Source: Actinomycetota bacterium
Lineage (GTDB): Bacteria > Actinomycetota > Actinomycetes > Nanopelagicales > Nanopelagicaceae
Length of the DNA stretch: 5,210 bases
NCBI GenBank assembly: GCA_009697555.1
Contig: WLQV01000090.1
Coordinates: forward strand, 1 to 5,210
Reading direction: 5' to 3'
The notes below the pieces were generated by a model that was given only the letters and a program-made list of their open reading frames with translations, did no database searches and had not been told where the DNA came from. A program made the translations under genes and the position numbers. Positions 1-5,210 of the stretch are shown piece by piece (within the stretch, counting starts at the first letter, position 1; the number at the start of each line of letters is the position of its first letter).

Positions 1-1197
1 AAAGCTTTTACCATCATCCATTACTACGTTGTAGACCACGTTCGGTGCAGTGGAGATAAGACTGAGATTCGATTCACGCTCTAACCGCTCACGGACAATC
101 TCCATGTGCAGCAGTCCGAGGAAGCCACAGCGAAAACCAAAGCCAAGTGCGGCTGATGATTCTGGTTCGTAAACCAGGGCTGCATCGTTGAGTTGCAACT
201 TATCGAGGGCCTCACGCAATAGTGGGTAATCGGCGCCATCGAGTGGATACAACCCAGAGAAAACCATTGGCTTGGGATCTTTGTATCCAGCAAGTGGATG
301 CTTAGTTGGATTGTTATAGGTAGTAACAGTGTCACCAACTCGTGATTGGCGAACATCTTTAACACCGGTAATTAAATAACCTACCTCGCCAACGCCTAAG
401 CCCTTGCTGGGCATTGGTTCTGGAGAGATCACGCCGACTTCAAGCATCTCGTGGCGAACGCCAGTGGAGTACATCTGAATTTGATCGCGTGGTGAGAGAT
501 GGCCATCAACCACGCGAACATAAGTGACAACGCCGCGATAAACATCGTAAACCGAATCGAAGATAAGAGCGCGCGCTGGTGCAAGTGGATCACCTTTAGG
601 AGCTGGAATCTGCTTCACAATTTGATCCAGAAGCTCAGTTACGCCTTGACCAGTCTTGCCAGATACGCGAAGACAATCCTCTGGTTCGCAGCCAATTAAC
701 TTCGCCAGCTCTGCGGCAAATTTTTCAGGTTGTGCGGCAGGTAAATCAATTTTATTAAGCACTGGAATAATTTGTAGATTGTTCTCCATTGCCAAATACA
801 AGTTAGCCAGAGTCTGCGCTTCAATTCCTTGCGCGCAATCCACGAGAAGTACCGCACCTTCACATGCAGCAAGTGAGCGTGAGACTTCGTAGGTGAAATC
901 GACGTGACCAGGTGTATCAATCATGTTCAAGATATATTCTTGGCCATCAAGGCCGGAGCGCCAAGGAAGACGAACTGCTTGGCTCTTAATGGTGATGCCG
1001 CGCTCTCGTTCGATATCCATACGATCGAGATATTGCTCGCGCATATTGCGCGGATCTACGACTTCAGTAATTCCCAACATGCGATCGGCAAGAGTGGATT
1101 TACCGTGATCGATGTGAGCGATGATGCAGAAATTTCGAATCTGCTCAGGCGAAGTTGCCGCAGGTTGTGGGGCTTTGGCAGAGTTAATTGCAGGCAT
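1..1197 (-). CDS. lepA: Elongation factor 4 (LepA), GTPase, 5' part (C-terminus outside window)
   Basis: Ribosome-associated translational GTPase of the EF-G family; family members act on stalled or paused ribosomes and affect translation and ribosome assembly. The open frame gives 399 residues without a stop and runs off the window; full LepA is about 600 residues. Visible motifs are G1 AHIDHGKS (27-34), G2 RGIT (66-69), G3 DTPGH (94-98), G4 NKID (148-151) and G5 SGKTG (179-183, the form I associate with actinobacteria). Domain II follows (about 205-292, with [13 protein letters not shown] and [15 protein letters not shown]). Domain III (about 309-375) carries the LepA signature [16 protein letters not shown] (352-367). 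The LepA-specific C-terminal domain is missing only because the window ends. The ATG at 1197 has AAGGCAGGA eight bases upstream and gives a short 17-residue leader before the G domain. It lies 40 bases after rpsT with no terminator between, so co-transcription is likely. Identification is very secure. Confidence 0.97.
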   Translation of the reverse strand, partial: MPAINSAKAPQPAATSPEQIRNFCIIAHIDHGKSTLADRMLGITEVVDPRNMREQYLDRMDIERERGITIKSQAVRLPWRSGLDGQEYILNMIDTPGHVDFTYEVSRSLAACEGAVLLVDCAQGIEAQTLANLYLAMENNLQIIPVLNKIDLPAAQPEKFAAELAKLIGCEPEDCLRVSGKTGQGVTELLDQIVKQIPAPKGDPLAPARALIFDSVYDVYRGVVTYVRVVDGHLSPRDQIQMYSTGVRHEMLEVGVISPEPMPSKGLGVGEVGYLITGVKDVRQSRVGDTVTTYNNPTKHPLAGYKDPKPMVFSGLYPLDGADYPLLREALDKLQLNDAALVYEPESSAALGFGFRCGFLGLLHMEIVRERLERESNLSLISTAPNVVYNVVMDDGKSF

Positions 1198-1205
1198 CGA
1201 ATGAG

Positions 1206-1214
1206 TCCTGCCTT
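1206..1214 (-). promoter_or_regulatory. Ribosome-binding site of lepA
   Basis: The minus-strand string AAGGCAGGA lies eight bases before the ATG at 1197. It contains two Shine-Dalgarno-like cores (AAGG and AGGA) and supports that ATG as the lepA start. Confidence 0.7.
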
Positions 1215-1237
1215 ACACAGTTAAAGTCAGTGAGAAA

Positions 1238-1507
1238 TTAACGAACGCCAGCTTGTTGAGCTGTCTTCGCCATTGATGACTTCTTATTTGCAGCTTGGTT
1301 TGAATGAATCACACCTTTAGCAACTGCAATATCAAGTGCCTGTGATGCATTACGAAGTTCAGTAGCAATCGCCTTCTGATCTCCGCCAGCAAGGACATCG
1401 CGGAACTTACGAACCGATGTCTTCAATGATGAACGGATTGCCTTGTTACGAAGGCGTGCCTTCTCATTGGTCTTGATGCGCTTGATCTGAGACTTGATAT
1501 TTGCCAC
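1238..1507 (-). CDS. rpsT: Small ribosomal subunit protein S20 (bS20)
   Basis: Small basic protein that binds 16S rRNA in the 30S body and helps early assembly. The product has 89 residues, normal for S20 (about 85-90). It opens with the hallmark [22 protein letters not shown] and ends with [18 protein letters not shown], the conserved C-terminal signature; it is lysine/arginine rich and all-helical in the family. I chose the GTG at 1507 because AAGAGGA sits eight bases upstream and because S20 proteins begin (M)ANIKSQ. In-frame ATGs at 1525 and 1546 would add 6 or 13 residues (MKRINF and longer) not found in the family, and the ATG at 1525 would lie inside that ribosome-binding region. Its neighbours are holA upstream (stop 102 bases earlier) and lepA 40 bases downstream, all in the same direction. 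Identification is very secure and the start is highly likely. Confidence 0.96.
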   Translation of the reverse strand: MANIKSQIKRIKTNEKARLRNKAIRSSLKTSVRKFRDVLAGGDQKAIATELRNASQALDIAVAKGVIHSNQAANKKSSMAKTAQQAGVR

Positions 1508-1515
1508 GAAATTGA

Positions 1516-1522
1516 TCCTCTT
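1516..1522 (-). promoter_or_regulatory. Ribosome-binding site of rpsT
   Basis: Minus-strand AAGAGGA lies eight bases before the GTG at 1507. It decides the start in favour of GTG over the two in-frame ATGs further upstream, which would place extra residues before the conserved ANIKSQ N-terminus. Confidence 0.75.
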
Positions 1523-1548
1523 CATCTGAACTTTGTTTGAAATCATGT

Positions 1549-1565
1549 TGGACCCGATTGGTCCA
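1549..1565 (-). repeat. Perfect 6-bp inverted repeat in the rpsT leader
   Basis: On the minus strand TGGACC and GGTCCA flank the 5-base loop AATCG. The hairpin would form 42 bases upstream of the rpsT GTG, well clear of the ribosome-binding site. It has no U-tract, so it is not an intrinsic terminator. A leader-RNA structure or protein-binding site is possible, but a 6-bp stem can arise by chance. Confidence 0.4.
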
Positions 1566-1578
1566 CAAGAACGAGGTA

Positions 1579-1607
1579 AGGCTACCAGCGCACTCCCCTG
1601 CGCTCAA
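1579..1607 (-). promoter_or_regulatory. Candidate housekeeping-type promoter for rpsT-lepA
   Basis: On the minus strand TTGAGC (1607-1602) and TAGCCT (1584-1579) are separated by 17 bases, which fits the loose actinobacterial pattern TTGA..-N17-TAnnnT. Transcription would start near 1572, giving a leader of about 65 bases to the GTG of rpsT. The -10 match is poor beyond TA...T, and the element lies directly after the holA stop. A promoter is expected here because a ribosomal protein gene normally needs more transcript than the competence and clamp-loader genes upstream, but this exact location is a guess. Confidence 0.3.
1587..1604 (-). repeat. Perfect 6-bp inverted repeat just after holA
   Basis: AGCGCA and TGCGCT flank a 6-base loop (GGGGAG on the minus strand), starting five bases after the holA stop. 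As RNA it would be a GC-containing hairpin, but what follows on the minus strand is GGTAGCC, not a U-run, so a standard intrinsic terminator is not supported. On the DNA it falls mainly within the spacer of the candidate rpsT promoter, so it could be an operator. It may also be only an mRNA 3'-end stabiliser or chance. Confidence 0.4.
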
Positions 1608-1609
1608 AA

Positions 1610-2551
1610 TCAGGAACGGGCCGCCCCAATTTCAGCCAGAGCGCGCTCAAGTGCGTAAATCGGGTCGGTTGCCGCCCCTTTTACCTGCGCATCAGCCAGA
1701 GCAATCGCTTTGACTGCTCGAGCGATCGCAGCCGGCGACCAACTACTCAATTGGCGACGAGCTTTATCAATCTGCCATGGCGCCATTCCTAATTGGCCAG
1801 CTAATTCAAATGACTTAGCGCCGCGACTTACACCAGAAACTTTTGCAAGCGAACGCAGTGATGAGGCAATTGCACTTGTCACCATTACTGGATCAGTGCC
1901 AGTTGCTAAAGCTTGGCGAAGAACCAATAGTGCTGCAGGTGTGGGACCACTGAGCGCTGCATCTGCAACATCGAAGCCAGTAGTTTCAATTCTGCCTTGA
2001 TGATATTTATTGACCGCTGCTTCATCAATAGCACCTGCCGTATCACTCATAAGCTGGGAAACTGCCGATGTCAGTTCTGCTAAATCATTTCCCATAGCGC
2101 TAATCAGTGCGGTGATTGCTCCGGGTGTTGGTTTGCGACCGCCATCTAAGAAGAGATTGCGTAAGAAATCTTCCTTCTCGGATTCTTTTTTCAGTGGATC
2201 GCAGGGAATAATTTCTGGCTTGAGCTTCTTGATCTGATCGAGCAAGGCCTTGCCCTTAACGCCACCTTTATGTAACAAGATTAAAGTAATTGTCGGATCT
2301 AGGCCCTCTAGCAGAGTGCTCAATTCTTCCTTGCCCTCTTCAGTTAAATCTTGGAGATCGCGTAGCACTAAAGCACGTCGCTCTGAAAAGAGTGATGGTG
2401 AGAGAGCATCAGAGATGTCGCCAGGTAATACTTCACTAGCGAAGAGTGAGGTTATTTCAGCGCTCTCTTCTTTGACTTGCCCAAGGAGTTTGGTTACCGC
2501 GCGATCGGCTAATGCACTCTCCGAACCAAGGATGAGGTAGATCGCATTCAT
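1610..2551 (-). CDS. holA: DNA polymerase III delta subunit (clamp loader, HolA)
   Basis: The delta subunit is the part of the clamp-loader complex that opens the sliding beta-clamp ring. The product is 313 residues, a normal length. The N-terminus NAIYLILGSESALADRAV is the family opening (xxYLLxGxExxLxxRAV) of the degenerate AAA+ domain I. Further family-like segments are SLFSERRALVLRDL, DPLKKESEKEDFLRNLF and GNDLAELTSAVSQLMSD. The helical C-terminal collar domain includes LGMAPWQIDKARRQL and ends DPIYALERALAEI, like the family's (D/E)..ALE.L...L. Delta lacks a working Walker A motif, and none is seen. I chose the ATG at 2551, one base after the comEC stop, because GGAGGA lies four bases upstream and the next codons give the family N-terminus. 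An upstream ATG (2623) would overlap comEC by 71 bases and add 24 unfamily-like residues. It is translationally coupled to comEC. The family is weakly conserved, but sequence and context agree. Confidence 0.92.
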   Translation of the reverse strand: MNAIYLILGSESALADRAVTKLLGQVKEESAEITSLFASEVLPGDISDALSPSLFSERRALVLRDLQDLTEEGKEELSTLLEGLDPTITLILLHKGGVKGKALLDQIKKLKPEIIPCDPLKKESEKEDFLRNLFLDGGRKPTPGAITALISAMGNDLAELTSAVSQLMSDTAGAIDEAAVNKYHQGRIETTGFDVADAALSGPTPAALLVLRQALATGTDPVMVTSAIASSLRSLAKVSGVSRGAKSFELAGQLGMAPWQIDKARRQLSSWSPAAIARAVKAIALADAQVKGAATDPIYALERALAEIGAARS

Positions 2552-2552
2552 G

Positions 2553-4802
2553 TCATCCTCCACTTCGCTTGATCGAAATCTTATGCTGCTTGATCGAGAT
2601 TGCAATGTTGCCATCTTTATCACTGCGATAAACGCTGCTGCCGAGTCTAGTCAGGGCTGCAAGAGTCTCAACTGCAGGATGACCATAAGGATTTCCCTGA
2701 CCCACGCTGATCAGGCTAATTCGCGGTGAGAGTGCAGCTATGAAAGGCAGCGATTGATAACGCGAGCCATGGTGGCTGACTTTGTAAATGTCTACTTTGT
2801 TAATTAACGGCAGTAACTCTTCTTGAACTGGCGGTTCGATGTCGCCACCGACAAAGAGTGAGAATTCTGGCGCATCAATCATGAGTGCAACGCTGGAATT
2901 GTTTATCGCTGAGCCATCACTTGGCATGGTGCTAATACTTTGCTCACTGTAATTGGGCCACAAGACTCTTATCTTTATTGCACCTACTTCAGAGGAGATT
3001 TCTGCTTTATCTCCTTGATGAACTTGCTCTATCGACAATGTTCGCAATAACCCAAGAGCTAACTTACTTTCACTTTCTGGCGCAAAGTTTGATGAAATCC
3101 ATACCTTGCCAACCTTTCGTCCTTTCAATAATCCAGTCAGGCCCCCAACGTGATCTGCATGAAAGTGTGAAATCACAAGGAGTGAAATCTCGGTAATCCC
3201 CAGTGCGCGGAGACATTTATCTTCTAACACTGGATCAGGACCAACATCTAACGCGATTGCGCGATGAGCACCTAAATTAATGACTAATGAATCACCCTGT
3301 CCGACATTGCAATTTGCAATACTCCACTCACCATTGGGCCAGCGGGTGAACCAGAGCATTGAAGCTAGGAGTAAGAGTGTGACGACTATTGCGATGAGGG
3401 CTTTCCTGCCCCAACGTTTATAGAGGAGAACAAAGAGAGTGCCGCCAACAATTGCAAGGATGAATCCGCGCAAACCAGTACCAATTGTCAGAACTGGAAA
3501 GCCTGCGCTCCAATGCGCAACCCAGACGATTACTGTGGCTGGAAATTTAATGAGAAATATCAGAAAGGAACTCACTGCCCCGCACCATGGAGCAAGGAGT
3601 GCAGCAATAAAACCGATCACGGTTATTGGTGCAACTAGTGGTGCAGCGATCACATTCGCTACTACTGCAATTGGTGCGATGTAACCTGAAATCGCAACTA
3701 AAATGGGTGTGCAGAGTGAAATAGCTGCAATCGGTGGTGCGAGTGCACTAGCTAAGCGATCTGGCAGAAATTTCTGGAAATACTCAGTAATTTTTGGTGC
3801 CAGAAGCAGTAGTCCCGCTGTTGCTAATACCGAGAGGGCAAATCCTGGATCTCGACTCTGCCAAGGATCGATGAGAATTACTGCAGCGATTGCAAAGCCA
3901 AGTGCAGGTATTGAATCGCTCTGCCGGCCCGATCCTCTAGCTAACAATATGACTGCGGCCATAGCGGCAGCTCGTAAGACTGAGGGCGATGGTCGCACAA
4001 GTGAGATGAAAGCAATCAACACTACTCCAGTTAGCGTCATTCGCAGCCAGAGTTTTCGAATTACCCATTGTGAGAGCCAGAGTAGGAATGCAGAAACAAT
4101 TGCAAAGTTTGCGCCACTTACGGCAGTTAAATGTGCCAACCCACTTCTTCGCATTGCAACTTTAAAATCGGCGCTCTGCAGCGATGTATCGCCCAAGACC
4201 ATGCCAGGAATTAGTGCACCAGAATCCTCGCCGCGCGAGAGTTTTCGAAAGCGCAATCGAATCTCTCCGAGTGTTCTGCTCCACGCCGAAGGCTTGCTTA
4301 GAACTCTTATATCTCGCGCAAGTATCAGCGCTGCCACTCGAACTTCTTTAATGCTTCGCACTTGTGCACTTACTTCGATTTTCTGACCTGGCAAGAGAGC
4401 TGCGACGCTTCGATCTGCAATCACTCTCACCGGAACACGCAGGTGTAGACCATCTATTTCGATTGCAGTTGCAAGAAAGGAGTAGCTACCAGTGCGGCGA
4501 TAGGAGCCACTTACCTTTGGTGCTGACTCAACCGGATCCGTTGTCACTTGCAATGTGAGGTGAGCGCTATTGCCAATTGCTCGATGTAACTCACTATTCT
4601 GCATCGCCATTTGGCGGAGAGAGAGCAGGGTTACGCCAATAAAGAGAGTTGTAGCTAAAAGCGAAAGAAGGTACTTCTTTTTAAAAGATCCCCAGAGAAA
4701 GATCGGTAGAGAAATTAACGCACCTTGCCAAGGTGCTAGAAAACTCTGTGAAAGCGCGCCAAACCAGAGGAAGCCCCCAATGGTGAGGGCGCGATAATCA
4801 AT
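2553..4802 (-). CDS. comEC: ComEC/Rec2 DNA-uptake channel and nuclease-like protein, probable ATT start
   Basis: Polytopic inner-membrane protein that carries single-stranded DNA into the cytoplasm during natural transformation. With the start at 4802 it has 749 residues, normal for the family. In order: two N-terminal membrane helices (about 5-22 and 28-62, split by basic FKKKY); an OB-fold/DUF4131 domain (about 81-171); the Competence membrane domain (about 190-485) with HLTAVSGAN at 224-232; and a metallo-beta-lactamase-like domain (about 493-749). The last shows NVGQGD (499-504), HFHADH (546-551), GGD (652-654), SHHGS (676-680), GNPYGHP (703-709) and RSDKDG (726-731), so the metal-ligand motif is intact. 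NVGQGD has Asn where the family usually has Asp. The first in-frame ATG (4610) would delete both N-terminal helices. The frame is open upstream with no ATG, GTG or TTG, and the actinobacterial-like opening (M)DYRAL begins at an ATT overlapping the comEA stop as TAATT. No good ribosome-binding site precedes it, so coupling to comEA is inferred. Function is secure; the start is less so. Confidence 0.93.
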   Translation of the reverse strand: MDYRALTIGGFLWFGALSQSFLAPWQGALISLPIFLWGSFKKKYLLSLLATTLFIGVTLLSLRQMAMQNSELHRAIGNSAHLTLQVTTDPVESAPKVSGSYRRTGSYSFLATAIEIDGLHLRVPVRVIADRSVAALLPGQKIEVSAQVRSIKEVRVAALILARDIRVLSKPSAWSRTLGEIRLRFRKLSRGEDSGALIPGMVLGDTSLQSADFKVAMRRSGLAHLTAVSGANFAIVSAFLLWLSQWVIRKLWLRMTLTGVVLIAFISLVRPSPSVLRAAAMAAVILLARGSGRQSDSIPALGFAIAAVILIDPWQSRDPGFALSVLATAGLLLLAPKITEYFQKFLPDRLASALAPPIAAISLCTPILVAISGYIAPIAVVANVIAAPLVAPITVIGFIAALLAPWCGAVSSFLIFLIKFPATVIVWVAHWSAGFPVLTIGTGLRGFILAIVGGTLFVLLYKRWGRKALIAIVVTLLLLASMLWFTRWPNGEWSIANCNVGQGDSLVINLGAHRAIALDVGPDPVLEDKCLRALGITEISLLVISHFHADHVGGLTGLLKGRKVGKVWISSNFAPESESKLALGLLRTLSIEQVHQGDKAEISSEVGAIKIRVLWPNYSEQSISTMPSDGSAINNSSVALMIDAPEFSLFVGGDIEPPVQEELLPLINKVDIYKVSHHGSRYQSLPFIAALSPRISLISVGQGNPYGHPAVETLAALTRLGSSVYRSDKDGNIAISIKQHKISIKRSGG
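2556..2561 (-). promoter_or_regulatory. Ribosome-binding site of holA inside the end of comEC
   Basis: Minus-strand GGAGGA is followed by TGAC and then the ATG at 2551. It is the strongest Shine-Dalgarno sequence in the window and lies in the last codons of comEC, indicating coupled translation and fixing the holA start. Confidence 0.75.
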
Positions 4803-4804
4803 TA
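4800..4804 (-). promoter_or_regulatory. TAATT stop/start overlap between comEA and comEC
   Basis: On the minus strand the comEA stop TAA (4804-4802) shares its last A with the codon ATT (4802-4800), which begins the comEC reading frame GAT TAT CGC. A one-base overlap of this shape normally reads TAATG. It suggests termination-reinitiation coupling with an AUU start, or a G-to-T change or base-call error. No Shine-Dalgarno sequence sits at normal distance; the nearest purine run, AAGAG, ends 14 bases upstream. Confidence 0.5.
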
Positions 4805-5210
4805 GATAGTGATTTTGCTCTTGAGCTGGCTGAATTTGCTGCCACCAATTCCTGGAACTTTCTGCAACTCATCGACCGTGACAAATGAGCCATGCGATTT
4901 TCGGTACTCAAGAATCCGACTGGCAAGAACTGGTCCGATCCCAGGAAGTGCTTCTAAATCTTTAGCGTTGGCGCGATTGATGTTGATGGGACCGCGCTTT
5001 GTACTTGCAACGCGGCTTCCTCCTGCGATTTTAGAATCTATGTAAATCTGCTCACCATCTCTCACAATTCTTGCCTGGTTAACGCTGGAGAGATCAGCGC
5101 TACTTCGCGCAGCACCCGCCGCTTTGATCGCATCAAAGACACGAGAGTTTGCCGGAAGTGAATAGACACCCGGTTGATTTACTGCTCCTGAGACATCGAC
5201 AGTGATCGTC
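4802..5210 (-). CDS. comEA: ComEA DNA receptor, 3' part (N-terminus outside window)
   Basis: Membrane-anchored or secreted DNA-binding protein that captures double-stranded DNA for ComEC in natural transformation. The in-frame part is 135 residues before TAA. It starts within an SLBB (beta-grasp) domain, TITVDVSGAVNQPGVYSLP..SRVFDAIKAAGAA..., continuing to RDGEQIYI. After a short linker comes the ComEA helix-hairpin-helix domain from INRANAKDLEALPGIGP to the C-terminus, with two hairpin motifs, LPGIGPVLASRIL and VPGIGGSKFSQLK, joined by YRKSHGSFVTVDEL. This SLBB-plus-HhH order is the standard ComEA arrangement in Gram-positive bacteria. The expected N-terminal membrane anchor is beyond the right edge. 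A GTG at 5065 could be taken as a start but would cut the SLBB domain, and the frame is continuously open to the edge. It overlaps the proposed comEC start by one base. Other HhH proteins are unlikely given the SLBB domain and comEC next door. Confidence 0.95.
   Translation of the reverse strand, partial: TITVDVSGAVNQPGVYSLPANSRVFDAIKAAGAARSSADLSSVNQARIVRDGEQIYIDSKIAGGSRVASTKRGPININRANAKDLEALPGIGPVLASRILEYRKSHGSFVTVDELQKVPGIGGSKFSQLKSKITI

Noticed and set aside
81..365. Minus-strand open frame of about 94 codons inside lepA
   Set aside because: It overlaps the well-conserved LepA domains II-III coding sequence in another frame and shows no recognisable domain.
1587..1610. Intrinsic terminator after holA
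   Set aside because: A 6-bp stem is present but is not followed by a T-run in the direction of transcription, so it does not meet the usual criteria.
2552..2623. Upstream ATG at 2623 for holA
   Set aside because: It would overlap comEC by 71 bases and add 24 residues unlike the family. The ATG at 2551 has an ideal ribosome-binding site and the conserved N-terminus.
3703..4386. Long open frame on the plus strand (227 codons) opposite comEC
   Set aside because: It lies wholly antisense to the conserved ComEC membrane domain, its translation resembles no family I know, and no convincing ribosome-binding site precedes it. It is best explained as a codon-usage shadow.
4553..4610. ATG at 4610 as the true comEC start
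   Set aside because: It would remove both N-terminal membrane helices and leave about 190 non-coding bases in a tightly packed operon whose frame stays open with family-like sequence. No clear Shine-Dalgarno sequence precedes it (CTCTCCGCCAA). Kept only as a fallback.
4735..4801. TTG at 4801-4799, directly after the comEA stop, as the comEC start
   Set aside because: It is in a different frame from comEC and reaches a TAG after about 20 codons. Using it would require a frameshift for which there is no slippery-sequence evidence.

Overview
The window holds five genes, all on the minus strand. In transcription order they are comEA (3' part only), comEC, holA, rpsT and lepA (5' part only). The neighbourhood and several protein signatures point to an actinobacterium: the HLTAVSGAN motif in ComEC, the SGKTG form of the G5 motif in LepA, and the comEA-comEC-holA-rpsT-lepA cluster. 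Base composition by eye is close to half G+C with many A/T-ending codons, low for that phylum, and gene packing is very tight. This would fit a streamlined low-GC lineage such as the freshwater Nanopelagicales (acI, 'Planktophila' type). That placement is inference from features read by eye, not a database match.

Region 5210-2553 encodes the inner-membrane part of DNA uptake. ComEA (SLBB domain plus helix-hairpin-helix DNA-binding domain) binds incoming DNA. ComEC (OB-fold domain, polytopic channel, metallo-beta-lactamase-like nuclease domain) passes single-stranded DNA into the cytoplasm. The ComEC frame stays open back to the comEA stop, but its first in-frame ATG lies 64 codons inside the family-typical N-terminus. 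The best start is an ATT that overlaps the comEA stop by one base (TAATT), where a TAATG junction would be expected. This is the most unusual point in the window.

Region 2551-1610 encodes HolA, the delta subunit of the DNA polymerase III clamp loader. It starts one base after the comEC stop, with its ribosome-binding site inside the end of comEC, so comEA-comEC-holA looks like one coupled transcript.

Region 1609-1508 is the only intergenic gap of note (102 bases). It holds two perfect 6-bp inverted repeats and a weak candidate promoter, and leads into rpsT (ribosomal protein S20), which starts at GTG. lepA (elongation factor 4) follows 40 bases later with its own ribosome-binding site and runs off the left edge of the window. 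No RNA gene, mobile element, CRISPR array or tandem repeat was seen. Apart from the comEC start and the rpsT leader, this is a conserved housekeeping and competence locus; I found no undescribed system.
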